Notes: a model not told the origin generated them from the letters alone. A stretch of 64,000 nucleotides of DNA from Chryseobacterium sp. ERMR1:04 (GCF_001297705.1 NZ_LIRF01000003.1:496001-560000); one strand, 5' to 3'. Counted from the first letter of the stretch, positions 7,312-16,126 are shown. Numbers and translations are program-made.

Positions 7312-8970
7312 TTAAAAATCTTTCATAATAACATACCATCTACCTCCAAAAGTATTTGAAGCTAAAAGCATAACTCTTTTACCGGCAGGTATTGAAGTAA
7401 TTGTACTTGCTTCAGTTACATACATTGAAGAGCCACATACTCCTACGTTACTGGTACCAGCAGCAATTATATTTATAGTTCTTCTTTCTTGTAAATTAGG
7501 ATCAGGTAATTGTACATCACATCCGGAGCCTTTTGGAATAGAAACCCAAATTGTATAGTTAGGTGCATTAGTTCCATCTAAAGAATAAGTTCCATTATCT
7601 CTAGAGTTTACATTTACAAAAGGAAAACTTACCTTAGCAACATTCACCCTACCATCACTAGGATCAAACGGTACATCTTTCCAAATAGGCGACGCCCCAG
7701 TGCCACTTGATGAAAGAAACTGACCTGAAGTGCCGGCACTTCCCGCCGTAGAAGCATTACCTCCTACATTAAGCTCGTTGGTAACCTGTAAAGCGCCGTT
7801 TACATGCAATGTTTTTTGAGGCGTTGTAGTTCCAACACCTACTGTACCACTATTAACATCCGTAAGATACATCAACTCGTTAAGCCCTCTTCCAACACTA
7901 AAAGAAAGGTAGCGAGGTCCTGCTGCCGTTCCTCCAGAAACATCTCCAAAATTAATACGTGAAACAGGCCCAGAAAATCCTGACGAAGCTGATCTTATAT
8001 TAATACCATAGTTATCTGCTCTATTACCGTAGCTAAAACCATCCTGCCCAATATTAATATCTATCGCATTCTTTGTCGTAGAAGTTGTTACCGCAGCATT
8101 TAAAGACTGGCTTCCTTGTACATCTAATTTTACTGAAGGAGAAGTGGTGCCAATACCTACTCTACCTGCATTAGCATCCGTAAGATACATCAGTTCATTA
8201 GGCGTTTGCCCTACACTGAAAGACATATAACGTGTACCAACAGCTGTTCCTGTGGAGGTGTCCCCAAAATTGATACGCGAAATAGGCCCAGGAAATCCTG
8301 ATGAAGCCGACCTCATATTGATCCCATAATTGTCTGTACGGTTTCCATAGGTAAAGCCATCCTGACCAACATTAATATCTAATGCATTTTTTGTAGCAGC
8401 ACCTGTTACAGCAGCGTTAAGAAACTGGCTCCCCTGTACCTCTAATTTCACAGAAGGAGCTGTGGTACCAATACCCACCCGATGATTAGTAGCATCTGCC
8501 GAAAATGTACCTCCATCTATTGAGAAGGCATTTACAGCTGTTCCAACAAAAGCTAAAGTCTTATTATCTTGTGTTACGAGCCTATTAGACTGAAGTGTAC
8601 CATTGGTCGTATAGATATTCCCTAAAACATAAGGAGCATTACTAGGATTATATAATTTCACCCATACAAAGCCATCAAAATAATAATACCCCATAGAATC
8701 TATATTTACCGCAGTTCCTGAAGGAGTTCCCGTAGCAACACTATTTACATACAATAAGGTAGAAGCAGGAACGCCTACCATACTTTGAGCTCTTTCTCTG
8801 TCTACACGAGGGATAAGGACCCCATCTACAGTAGGAGAATTACCTGTCGTATTTTTAGCGGTAATATCTAGTGAGGCAGCGGGCAAAGGTGTATTAATAC
8901 CTACCTGAGCGCTTGTTTCCGCATAAACAGCAGACAACGCAATAACAATTGAGAATGTTAATTTTTTCAT
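7312..8970 (-). CDS. Secreted surface protein with tandem 106-aa repeats
   Basis: A signal peptide (cleavage after ETSA) is followed by QVGINTPLPAASLDI, the N-terminal signature of many flavobacterial exported proteins resembling phage tail-fibre shafts. Two near-identical 106-residue units (about residues 164-269 and 270-375) each begin VGIGTT.PSVKL.VQGSQ and contain GQDGF.YGNR.DNYGIN.RSASSGF; a third unit is started (TVGVGTTTPQKTLHVNG) and then diverges. The C-terminal about 100 aa (SIPKGSGCDVQLPDP, GRWYVIMKDF) form a separate domain. No enzymatic motif is visible and function is unknown; adhesion or cell-surface display is a guess. The 318-bp nucleotide units can recombine. Confidence 0.75.
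   Translation of the reverse strand: MKKLTFSIVIALSAVYAETSAQVGINTPLPAASLDITAKNTTGNSPTVDGVLIPRVDRERAQSMVGVPASTLLYVNSVATGTPSGTAVNIDSMGYYYFDGFVWVKLYNPSNAPYVLGNIYTTNGTLQSNRLVTQDNKTLAFVGTAVNAFSIDGGTFSADATNHRVGIGTTAPSVKLEVQGSQFLNAAVTGAATKNALDINVGQDGFTYGNRTDNYGINMRSASSGFPGPISRINFGDTSTGTAVGTRYMSFSVGQTPNELMYLTDANAGRVGIGTTSPSVKLDVQGSQSLNAAVTTSTTKNAIDINIGQDGFSYGNRADNYGINIRSASSGFSGPVSRINFGDVSGGTAAGPRYLSFSVGRGLNELMYLTDVNSGTVGVGTTTPQKTLHVNGALQVTNELNVGGNASTAGSAGTSGQFLSSSGTGASPIWKDVPFDPSDGRVNVAKVSFPFVNVNSRDNGTYSLDGTNAPNYTIWVSIPKGSGCDVQLPDPNLQERRTINIIAAGTSNVGVCGSSMYVTEASTITSIPAGKRVMLLASNTFGGRWYVIMKDF
7846..8481 (-). repeat. Two tandem 318-bp coding repeats
   Basis: Codons 164-269 and 270-375 of the surface protein are copies of one unit with an exact 106-codon period. 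Near-identity at protein level is obvious by eye; the differences are scattered substitutions. Confidence 0.8.
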
Positions 8971-9175
8971 ATTTCTTAAGTTTTCTGGTATTTAGTTTAT
9001 TGATACCATAAAATTACAACAATAAATGATTAAATCATGTATTGTATTTCCATTTATGGTGAAAAATTTAAAATGTAATTTCATTAAAAACAAATCATAA
9101 AGCTAATTGTCCTCAGTGACGGCCTCTTTTATGCTTGTGGCTTATTTTTTGAACTGGTGAAATAAATACTTTTCT

Positions 9176-9877
9176 ATGTTCGCTTCATTTCTATTACATC
9201 TAAACTGGAAAGAATTATTAATGGGCCAGGAAGAATGGTCATTTATTCTGGAAATCATTTTGCGAACAGCCATCATGTTTTTAACGATCATTATCGGATT
9301 ACGGATTTTAGGGAAAAGAGGCGTGAAACAACTTTCGATATTTGAACTGGTTGTGATTATCGGCTTGGGTTCCGCCGCTGGAGACCCCATGTTTAATAAA
9401 GATGTAGGAATTATATCTTCCATTATTGTTTTCGTTGTCATTATTTTACTCTACAGTATCATTACTTATTTTATTGGAAAATATAAAGGTTTTGAGCAGT
9501 TGCTTGAAGGAAAACCTATTTGTTTAATCGAAAATGGAGAATTTGCCATCGATAATTTTAAAAAGGAAAATCTCGGAAGTGATGAATTTTTCACCGAACT
9601 GCGCTTGAAAGGAGTTTCTCAACTAGGACAGGTTGAAACCGCTATCGAAGAAATTTCCGGAGAGATCAGTGTTTTCTTTTATGAAGATAAAGAGGTAAAA
9701 TATGGTCTTCCCATTATGCCTAATTCATTAGAAAATCCGTTAAAAATGATTAAAAAAGACGGACATTATGCCTGTACTTTTTGCGGACATACAGAAATAA
9801 AAACTCCAGGAGATTCCCGACAATGCCCTAAATGCCGAAAAGAAGAATGGGTTCTTTCATGCAATAAAAAAGAGTGA
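9176..9877 (+). CDS. DUF421 (YetF-like) membrane protein with C-terminal zinc ribbon
   Basis: Two or three membrane segments (about 23-42, 53-65 and 78-100) are followed by the DUF421 soluble domain (KGFEQLLEGKPICLIENGEF, then DEFFTELRLKGVSQLGQVETAI). The C-terminal tail carries C200xxC203 and C217xxC220, a zinc-ribbon-like knuckle. Related DUF421 proteins such as Bacillus YetF are membrane proteins of uncertain role. An internal ATG at 9221 (MGQEEW) is a possible alternative start. It is monocistronic as far as I can see. Confidence 0.85.
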   Translation: MFASFLLHLNWKELLMGQEEWSFILEIILRTAIMFLTIIIGLRILGKRGVKQLSIFELVVIIGLGSAAGDPMFNKDVGIISSIIVFVVIILLYSIITYFIGKYKGFEQLLEGKPICLIENGEFAIDNFKKENLGSDEFFTELRLKGVSQLGQVETAIEEISGEISVFFYEDKEVKYGLPIMPNSLENPLKMIKKDGHYACTFCGHTEIKTPGDSRQCPKCRKEEWVLSCNKKE

Positions 9878-9932
9878 CGTAAAATATATCCCTAATAACT
9901 TCATAATTTTACAACCAGAAACAATCGTTACA

Positions 9933-10502
9933 GTGAAAGAATTCTTAGAACAAATCAATCTTTATTATCCTTTATCACAGGAAACCATCGCAGCTTTATC
10001 AAAGATCTGTACCGAAGAAAATTATCCTAAAAATGAATTAATGTTAGCATCCGGAGCAATGTCTCGGTACTATTATTTCTTACAATCCGGATTAATAGGA
10101 TATTATTTTAATAATGAAAATGGAGATTCTGTCTATAAGATATTTTTTGAAGAAAAGAGTTTTGTTGCTTCCACTTCATCCATTATTAAAAATGAACCCA
10201 GTGATTTTAATATCATTGCTTTAGAAGATTGTAAGGTCATACAATATTCCGTAAAAGAATACCGGGAACTCTTGCATAAACACCATGATCTTGCCATGTT
10301 TCACCTTCATTATCTGGAGAAAAACTGGGTCGTAAAGAAAGAACCACTAGAGATCTCTTTAAAATATGAAACAGCCAAGCAACGGTATGTATCATTATTA
10401 GAAAACGAATCTTTGTATCATCGTTTAAAACAACATCATATCGCCTCTTATTTGGGAGTTACCCCAACTCAGCTAAGCAGAATAAGAAAAGAATTAAAAT
10501 AA
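9933..10502 (+). CDS. Crp/Fnr-family transcriptional regulator
   Basis: The N-terminal cyclic-nucleotide-binding-like barrel (about 20-120, with YYYFLQSGLIGYYF) is followed by a short C-terminal helix-turn-helix, HHIASYLGVTPTQLSRIRKE. The start codon is GTG (9933); a TAATTTTA box near 9904-9911 is compatible with a short leader. At 189 aa it is the size of Bacteroidota Crp-like regulators, which usually do not conserve the cAMP-binding residues. The gene is 108 bases from the following esterase, and a perfect palindrome lies between them, so local regulation is likely. Confidence 0.88.
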   Translation: MKEFLEQINLYYPLSQETIAALSKICTEENYPKNELMLASGAMSRYYYFLQSGLIGYYFNNENGDSVYKIFFEEKSFVASTSSIIKNEPSDFNIIALEDCKVIQYSVKEYRELLHKHHDLAMFHLHYLEKNWVVKKEPLEISLKYETAKQRYVSLLENESLYHRLKQHHIASYLGVTPTQLSRIRKELK

Positions 10503-10510
10503 GAAAGTCG

Positions 10511-10554
10511 TCAACATATGTTGATGGTTTTAGCCTTTATGTCGCGCAATTTTG
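10511..10554 (+). promoter_or_regulatory. Palindromic operator plus promoter before the esterase
   Basis: TCAACATATGTTGA at 10511-10524 is a perfect 14-bp dyad. CAATTTTG at 10547-10554 resembles the -7 box TAnnTTTG. With a start site near 10561 the dyad centre is at about -43, a place from which Crp-type activators work. It is a candidate site for the adjacent Crp/Fnr regulator. Confidence 0.5.
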
Positions 10555-10610
10555 CAGAGTACAATTTCATTACGAAATAAAAGAAATCATTAATTAAACA
10601 TTTTTATCCC

Positions 10611-11426
10611 ATGAAAAAGTTAATCATCATTGTATTCGCAACCATTAGTTTCACTGAGCTTTCTGCTCAAAAAATCGTTCATAAAGAGGTGTATAGTCCT
10701 GTAATGAAGAAAAACATTAAGACGATTATTATCACTCCAAACATAAAGCCTTCTGCGCATTATAAAACGGTCTATATTTTACATGGCTACAGCGGAAACC
10801 CTGATAGAACCGTAAAGGAAGACTTGCCGGGTTTAAGTAAAAAAGCACAAGAATACAATACCATTTATATTCTTCCTGATGGAAATTTCAGCAGTTGGTA
10901 TGTAGACAGTCCCATTGTAAAAGATTCACAATACCAGACTTTTATAGGTAAAGAATTAGTCGATTTTATTGATAAAAATTATCCTACTCAAAAAGAGAAA
11001 CAATACAGAGGGATTCTAGGATGGAGTATGGGTGGCTATGGCGCTGTGAATATCGGAGTGACGTATCATAACACTTTCGGAATCGTCGGCAGTTCTTGTG
11101 GTGCATTAGATTTTAAAACTTTTGGTGAAGGTTACACGCATTATCAGGTTAATAAAGTCTTAGGTCCCATAGAGTCATTAGATCCAAAATACCTTACCGA
11201 CAGCAAAGTAGAAATCATGAAAGATGCCCAGCAAAGCTATATTTTTGATTGTGGTACAGATGATGTTCAAATGATCGCGCAAAACAGAAAGTTTCATGAA
11301 AAATTGACCGCTCAAAAAGTACAACATTTGTATATAGAATCTATTGGAGATCATACAACCAGCTATTGGAGCCAATCTTTGGCTAATCAACTTGCTTTAT
11401 TTAATCGGTTTTTTGATAGTAAATAA
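10611..11426 (+). CDS. Secreted esterase of the esterase D/S-formylglutathione hydrolase fold
   Basis: A signal peptide (MKKLIIIVFATISFTELSA) is followed by an alpha/beta hydrolase: oxyanion segment LHGYSGNPDRT (58-67), nucleophile elbow GWSMGGYG with Ser139, an aspartate in DCGTDDVQ (217/218) and His248 in GDHTTSYW, a complete triad. The family (esterase D-like, mycolyltransferase-like) hydrolyses small acyl or feruloyl esters; the substrate is unknown. The export signal places it in the periplasm or outside. Transcription is probably controlled from the Crp-type palindrome upstream. Confidence 0.85.
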   Translation: MKKLIIIVFATISFTELSAQKIVHKEVYSPVMKKNIKTIIITPNIKPSAHYKTVYILHGYSGNPDRTVKEDLPGLSKKAQEYNTIYILPDGNFSSWYVDSPIVKDSQYQTFIGKELVDFIDKNYPTQKEKQYRGILGWSMGGYGAVNIGVTYHNTFGIVGSSCGALDFKTFGEGYTHYQVNKVLGPIESLDPKYLTDSKVEIMKDAQQSYIFDCGTDDVQMIAQNRKFHEKLTAQKVQHLYIESIGDHTTSYWSQSLANQLALFNRFFDSK

Positions 11427-11454
11427 TATTGATGAATCTTATTTGAATGAATAC

Positions 11455-11482
11455 AAAAAGTCTCGAAAGAGACTTTTTCTTA
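11455..11482. terminator. Terminator between convergent esterase and MFS genes
   Basis: A 10-bp stem, AAAAAGTCTC (11455-11464), a GAAA loop and GAGACTTTTT (11469-11478), carries T-tracts on both strands, so it can serve both convergent genes. Confidence 0.8.
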
Positions 11483-11493
11483 TTTTACATGTA

Positions 11494-12702
11494 TTACTCT
11501 TCCACATTCTTGTTTTTCGCGGCTCTCATTCCAAAATAAAACATGACCATTACCGCACAGCTTAAAAAGTAAAACGAGCTCTTCCAAGAGACATCCCAAT
11601 CATGAAGCTTTCCGAAGACCGGCGGTCCGAATGCAGCAATCAAATATCCTACAGACTGAGCCATTCCGGAGATTTTGATGGCGTTAGCACAGTTTTTTGT
11701 TCGGGTAGAAAAGAATAAAATGGATAAACTAAAAGACAGTCCGTTTGAAATCCCAATAATAACAGCATTCAGATAGATCCATTGAGATTGCAGCCATACA
11801 AACATCATGGTACTTCCGAACATTAACGTACAAATAAAAACGATTAATATTCTCTGATCTTTCATTTTACTTGCAATAATGGGACAGCAAAAAGCAACAG
11901 GAATCATCGTAATCTGGATTACAAAAAGAACCCAACCTGTACTTTCTGCCTGCATATTATAATCGGTGAGCAAAGAGGGAAGCCAAGTCATCAGGCAATA
12001 ATAAAATAAAGACTGTAATCCCATAAAAATACTGATGCTCCAGGCTTGGGGAGATTTAAACATATTAAAATCTGAAACACTTAAAGCTGTTTTCGTTTGA
12101 TCAGCATTCTTTTTATTGAATATAATTTCCAGACTTAGAACGATCAATCCTAATATTGCAATGATCAGCCAAATTCCTAAAGATCCTCGCCACCCAAAAC
12201 CTGTCCATTCTCCAATTCTTACGCTGAAACCTGAAGCTAGGGCAGCGGTAAGATTCATTGACACGGCAAAAATTCCTGTCATTAAACCGATCTGTTTAGG
12301 GAAATTGTTTTTAACATATCCCGGAGTGACCACATTTCCTATGCAAATTCCTAAGCCGATGAAAATTGATCCTAAAAATAACATCCAGAGAGATCCTGTG
12401 ATTCGTAAGAATAATCCAAAACTTAAAATAATTAAGGAGTACATCAAAAACCGACTGATGCTGAATTTATGTGAAAATCTGCTTACTAAAACAGAACATG
12501 TAGCAAACATAAACAGTGGAATAGAGGTCAACATACTCACTTGAAAATTATCCAGACCTAACGCTTCCCGTACATCACTCAACACGGGAGCTACCGAAAT
12601 AATCGGAGATCGCAAGTTGCTTGATACCAATACGACCACCAAAACATTAATGATCAGTAAAATATAAGAGGCGTTTTTCCTTTTTTCAGGCTTTGTCATC
12701 AT
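11494..12702 (-). CDS. MFS transporter, CynX/NimT type
   Basis: About twelve hydrophobic segments, with NLRSPIISVAPVLSDVREALGL after the first helix, and the overall pattern of the cyanate-permease (CynX/NimT) branch of the major facilitator superfamily. The open frame extends 36 codons further upstream, but a TAATTTTG promoter box (12721-12728) lies inside that extension, so I place the start at the ATG at 12702 (MMTKPEKRK). Product is about 402 aa. The substrate is unknown; members export or import small anions, nitroimidazoles or drugs. Confidence 0.85.
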   Translation of the reverse strand: MMTKPEKRKNASYILLIINVLVVVLVSSNLRSPIISVAPVLSDVREALGLDNFQVSMLTSIPLFMFATCSVLVSRFSHKFSISRFLMYSLIILSFGLFLRITGSLWMLFLGSIFIGLGICIGNVVTPGYVKNNFPKQIGLMTGIFAVSMNLTAALASGFSVRIGEWTGFGWRGSLGIWLIIAILGLIVLSLEIIFNKKNADQTKTALSVSDFNMFKSPQAWSISIFMGLQSLFYYCLMTWLPSLLTDYNMQAESTGWVLFVIQITMIPVAFCCPIIASKMKDQRILIVFICTLMFGSTMMFVWLQSQWIYLNAVIIGISNGLSFSLSILFFSTRTKNCANAIKISGMAQSVGYLIAAFGPPVFGKLHDWDVSWKSSFYFLSCAVMVMFYFGMRAAKNKNVEE

Positions 12703-12720
12703 AAGAGAACTATTTTGGTA

Positions 12721-12728
12721 CAAAATTA
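12721..12728 (-). promoter_or_regulatory. -7 box (TAATTTTG) of the MFS gene
   Basis: The minus strand reads TAATTTTG about 19 bases before the chosen start. It decides against the longer open frame, which would begin upstream of its own promoter. Confidence 0.55.
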
Positions 12729-13450
12729 AGATTGTCAGTTTGTTTAAGTTTGCCAATTTTTTAATATGAAACGACAAAAATGTATCGTGAAATAATATTG
12801 AATCAAACATTTCTGAATTTTGGCTAAAATTTTAAATAACTGAAAATCAGTTTTTTTTTAATTTATGTTTTCTTGTTTTCACTTCATGATACACTTCAGT
12901 AAAATACTTTTGTCTCTTTTGACTCCGTCGAATCTTCGATTTATGGTTAAAATAAAGGTGTAAGCAAGCTGAAAAAAAAATTTTTTTCACTGAAATTTTA
13001 AAAATAGAGGGTAATTTCTCATTTGTTTTTCACAGAATAATGAAATTATCACTAAAATGAGAAATAGAATAATGCATAAAATATCAAATTAATACCTTTT
13101 TTATTTCCACTAAAAAATATATAAAGCTCGTAATCAATTACATACAATTTAATTTAAAGCAAAAAAAAGACCTCCAAGAAGGAGGTCTAAAAAAACACAA
13201 ATGATGAAAAAAAATTATTTCGATCCGCAAATATAGCAAATAATATTATGTTTCACATAAACTTTACGTAATTGATGAAAATATTTATTTTATTTAACGA
13301 AATAAGTTAAAATATTTGCATTATTCTCTTAATTTAAATATTCTAAAATTAAAAATATAAAATCATAAACAAAAGATATTCAATGAGTTGAAATGATTAA
13401 AATTATTCATATTTATTAATTCCCAAATGATTGTTTATGATAAAAAAAAA
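12729..13450. other. Long AT-rich intergenic region with orphan promoter and terminator
   Basis: I find no credible protein gene. It contains poly-A/T tracts, a TATATTTG box on the minus strand at 13228-13235 and, about 40 bases downstream of that box, a strong hairpin with U-run (13160-13190). Together these could make a short RNA of about 60 nt or be a stranded attenuator. Confidence 0.5.
13160..13195 (-). terminator. Rho-independent hairpin, minus strand
   Basis: AGACCTCC at 13168-13175 pairs with GGAGGTCT at 13181-13188 around AAGAA. On the minus strand it is followed by a run of eight T. A TATATTTG -7 box lies upstream at 13228-13235, suggesting a very short transcript. It is also downstream of the Lrp gene (13451-13921, same strand) and could end that message. 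Confidence 0.7.
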
Positions 13451-13921
13451 TTAAAGAATTTGAGAACTTTCTTTAATACTGTTCATCACAAAGATACTTT
13501 TGGTTTGTCCGATACCTTCAATCTCTGAAAGTTGATTCACAAAAAAATCATGAAACTCGTCCATATTAGGCGCTAAGATCTTTAGCATAAAATCAAACTC
13601 ACCGCTGATATTATAGAACTCAACCACTTCTTTAAGTTTGCTCACCTCTTCTATAAATTTTGTAGCAATGCTTTTGTTATGGGCATTCAGAGCAATCATA
13701 CAAACTACCATCATGCCTTTGTTCACTTTTTTACGGTCTACAATCGCAGTATATTCCTTAATGATTCCTAGTTTTTCCATACGCTTAATACGTTCATGTG
13801 TAGGCGTAGGACTCAGGTTAATTCTTGCCGCAAGATCACGAATACTAAGCTTTGCATCTTTCTGCAACAAACGCAGTATAGAAAGGTCTTTCTCGTCTAC
13901 TGAATAATTTTCGGTTGCCAT
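13451..13921 (-). CDS. Lrp/AsnC-family transcriptional regulator
   Basis: The N-terminal helix-turn-helix (LSIRDLAARINLSPTPTHER, about 24-43) and a C-terminal RAM/AsnC ligand domain (VVCMIALNAH, VVEFYNISGEFDFMLKI, IGQTKSIFVM) make a full-length 156-aa Lrp-type protein. These regulators respond to amino acids and often control exporters. It is divergent from an MFS exporter, with a perfect palindrome in its own leader region, so autoregulation and control of the exporter are plausible. Confidence 0.92.
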   Translation of the reverse strand: MATENYSVDEKDLSILRLLQKDAKLSIRDLAARINLSPTPTHERIKRMEKLGIIKEYTAIVDRKKVNKGMMVVCMIALNAHNKSIATKFIEEVSKLKEVVEFYNISGEFDFMLKILAPNMDEFHDFFVNQLSEIEGIGQTKSIFVMNSIKESSQIL

Positions 13922-13953
13922 TTGTTCTATTTTTCAGGTTTAAAATCTAATTA

Positions 13954-14046
13954 AAAGAACACATGTTCTTTATTAATCTCTTATAATATTATTTGTTCCA
14001 AAATTAACACATAATTTTCATAAACGTTCTAATAATGTTAATTTTG
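13954..14046. promoter_or_regulatory. Divergent promoters and palindromic operator (Lrp / MFS)
   Basis: AAAGAACACATGTTCTTT at 13954-13971 is a perfect 8-bp dyad with a 2-base centre. TAATTTTG on the minus strand (13999-14006) fits the Lrp promoter; TAATTTTG on the plus strand (14039-14046) fits the MFS promoter. The dyad falls just downstream of the predicted Lrp start site, a position suited to autorepression. Confidence 0.55.
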
Positions 14047-14064
14047 CCAGAAATTTCGAAGAAT

Positions 14065-15453
14065 ATGCAAGCAAGAAAAAACCTGATCTTAATTTTAGCC
14101 TCTATAGGAACTTTTGTAGAAGCTCTTGATATTGCGATCATTAACTTAACCATCCCTTCCATACAAGAGCAATTCGGTATTGGAGCAGATACAGTTCAAT
14201 GGTTACAGACTTTGTATGTACTATTCTTTGGTGGCTTTTTAATTATTGGTGGAAAATTATCCGATCAAATCGGACGAAAAAAAGTGTTTCTTCTTGGCGG
14301 ACTTATTTTTATGTTGACTTCTTTAGGAGCCGGACTTTCAACCAATTTTCAGGTGTTAGCGATATTTCGTGCCCTGCAGGGGTTAGGAGCTGCATTTATT
14401 ATGCCTTCAGCATTATCTATTGTTACGAATACATTCAGAGAAAATCAGGAAAGAAACCGTGCTTTAGGAGTATTTAGTTCATTTGCAGCGATTGGATCGG
14501 GGAGTGGACTGTCTATTGGAGGTATTATCAGCACGTATATGAGCTGGCATTGGGTTTTCCTTATCAATGTTCCCATTCTTTTGGTTACGCTTATTCTAGC
14601 CTATCAATATTTGCCTAAAGATGAAAAGAATCCGAATGTTCAAAAAACAGATGCCATCTCCGGGATTCTCCTTGTTTTGGGACTGTTATCTTTAACGTAC
14701 GGAACCCACGAATTATTCCATATCAAAGAACAGCCAATTCAGGTTATTGGTTCATTAGCCATCTCACTGGCCTTATTGGGAACTGTATTCTATCGTTTAA
14801 AAACGGTGGCTCAACCTTTAATAGATTTACAATTATTCAAACACAGATCGTTGGTAATTTCTAATATTACATTTTTTGCATTAGGAGCCTTTTTCATTTC
14901 ATTTTTATTCTTAATCTCTTTGATGTTGCAGAAAGATATGAATCACAGTGCGGCTTCAGCAGGATTAATGTTAGTTCCCTTCAGTTTGATGTCTGCCCTA
15001 ATTTCTAAATTTGCTCTGCCTCATATTGCAAAAAAAATGAATCCTTCTCAAATGGGAGTTTTTGGTTGGAGTTTTATGCTCATAGGAGCTTTATCATTAT
15101 TGATATCTGTTTATATTGGCCATCCTTTAACAACCGTTTTACTGGGTGCAGCATGTATCTCAGGAGTCGGAATGACATTGTGTTTTACCAGCTTATCCAT
15201 TTTGGGTATTCAGGACGTAGAAGCTTTCCATTATGGCGTTGCTTCAAGTTTAACCAGCACCAGCTATTTCTTAGGCGCAGGAATAGGCTTATCTTTTATG
15301 ACGTTGATGAGCCAGATTTTCCCGTCAAAATGGGCTGTTGGAAATTTAAGCTTAGTAATTTTAACTGCTTATGCAATTGGTGCCATCGGGATATTGACTT
15401 ATTTAGTGGTAAAAGAAGTAAAAAGTAAGCGAGCAGAAATGGCGATATCCTAA
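14065..15453 (+). CDS. MFS drug:H+ antiporter, DHA2-like (14 TM)
   Basis: The protein starts with ASIGTFVEALDIAIINLTIPSI, has the loop motif GGKLSDQIGRKK between helices 2 and 3, and RALQGLGAAFIMPSALSIV in the region of DHA2 motif C. The roughly 462-aa length and many helices fit the 14-TM DHA2 exporters (EmrB/QacA relatives). The frame opens at 14035, but a TAATTTTG promoter box at 14039-14046 overlaps that position, so the start is placed at 14065 (MQARKN). It is divergent from the Lrp regulator, which may respond to the exported amino acid or drug. Confidence 0.87.
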   Translation: MQARKNLILILASIGTFVEALDIAIINLTIPSIQEQFGIGADTVQWLQTLYVLFFGGFLIIGGKLSDQIGRKKVFLLGGLIFMLTSLGAGLSTNFQVLAIFRALQGLGAAFIMPSALSIVTNTFRENQERNRALGVFSSFAAIGSGSGLSIGGIISTYMSWHWVFLINVPILLVTLILAYQYLPKDEKNPNVQKTDAISGILLVLGLLSLTYGTHELFHIKEQPIQVIGSLAISLALLGTVFYRLKTVAQPLIDLQLFKHRSLVISNITFFALGAFFISFLFLISLMLQKDMNHSAASAGLMLVPFSLMSALISKFALPHIAKKMNPSQMGVFGWSFMLIGALSLLISVYIGHPLTTVLLGAACISGVGMTLCFTSLSILGIQDVEAFHYGVASSLTSTSYFLGAGIGLSFMTLMSQIFPSKWAVGNLSLVILTAYAIGAIGILTYLVVKEVKSKRAEMAIS

Positions 15454-15480
15454 TCTATTTATTATTAAAAAATTAAAGAC

Positions 15481-16065
15481 ATGATAAAACGACTTACTGT
15501 ATTTTGCGGATCAAGCTTTGGAGCCGACAAGCTCTATGAAGAACAAACTTACGAATTAGGAAAACAATTGGCCATCCAAAAAATCGGATTGGTGTATGGT
15601 GGCGCCATCACAGGTTTGATGGGTACTGTTGCTAATGGAGTCATAGAGCATAGCGGAGAAGCTATTGGGGTTTTACCTCATTTTTTGCAAGGAAAAGAAA
15701 TTGCCCATAAGCAACTTACCGAACTGATTTTAGTGGAAACAATGCATGAACGAAAAACTAAAATGAATGAACTTTCAGATGGTGTTATCGTTTTACCTGG
15801 TGGCTATGGAACATTGGAAGAATTTTTTGAAATGATAACATGGGCTCAATTAGGATTACATCAAAAACCTATCGCGATATTAAATATCAATGGTTTTTAT
15901 GATGACCTACTAAAGATGGTTCAGACCATGGTTGACAAAGGTTTTCTGAAAGAAGTCAATCAAAAGATGCTCATTGTAGATGAAGATATCCAGTCACTTC
16001 TCCATAAAATAAAAAATTACGAAGCTCCACAAGTTGATAAGTGGATCTCGAAAGATAAGGTTTAG
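15481..16065 (+). CDS. LOG-family nucleoside 5'-monophosphate phosphoribohydrolase
   Basis: The lysine-decarboxylase-like Rossmann fold shows VFCGSSFGADKLYEEQ at the N-terminus, GLVYGGAITGLMG, and the LOG signature PGGYGTLEEFFEMITWAQLG (about 106-125). LOG proteins cleave cytokinin riboside monophosphates or other nucleotides (PpnN relatives); they are often mis-annotated as lysine decarboxylases. At 194 aa it is a standard short LOG. It is 28 bases after the MFS gene on the same strand, so it may be cotranscribed. A terminator follows. Confidence 0.9.
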   Translation: MIKRLTVFCGSSFGADKLYEEQTYELGKQLAIQKIGLVYGGAITGLMGTVANGVIEHSGEAIGVLPHFLQGKEIAHKQLTELILVETMHERKTKMNELSDGVIVLPGGYGTLEEFFEMITWAQLGLHQKPIAILNINGFYDDLLKMVQTMVDKGFLKEVNQKMLIVDEDIQSLLHKIKNYEAPQVDKWISKDKV

Positions 16066-16090
16066 TTAAATTTTAATTAATATATTGTTT

Positions 16091-16126
16091 AAAACCATGG
16101 GAATTTTCTCATGGTTTTTTGTTTTT
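16091..16126 (+). terminator. Terminator after the LOG gene
   Basis: AAAACCATG (16091-16099) pairs with CATGGTTTT (16110-16118), followed by TTGTTTTT. Confidence 0.8.

Noticed and set aside
12116..12544. 142-codon open frame on the plus strand
   Set aside because: It is antisense to the CynX-type MFS gene and is rich in Pro, Lys and Ile as shadows of membrane genes are.
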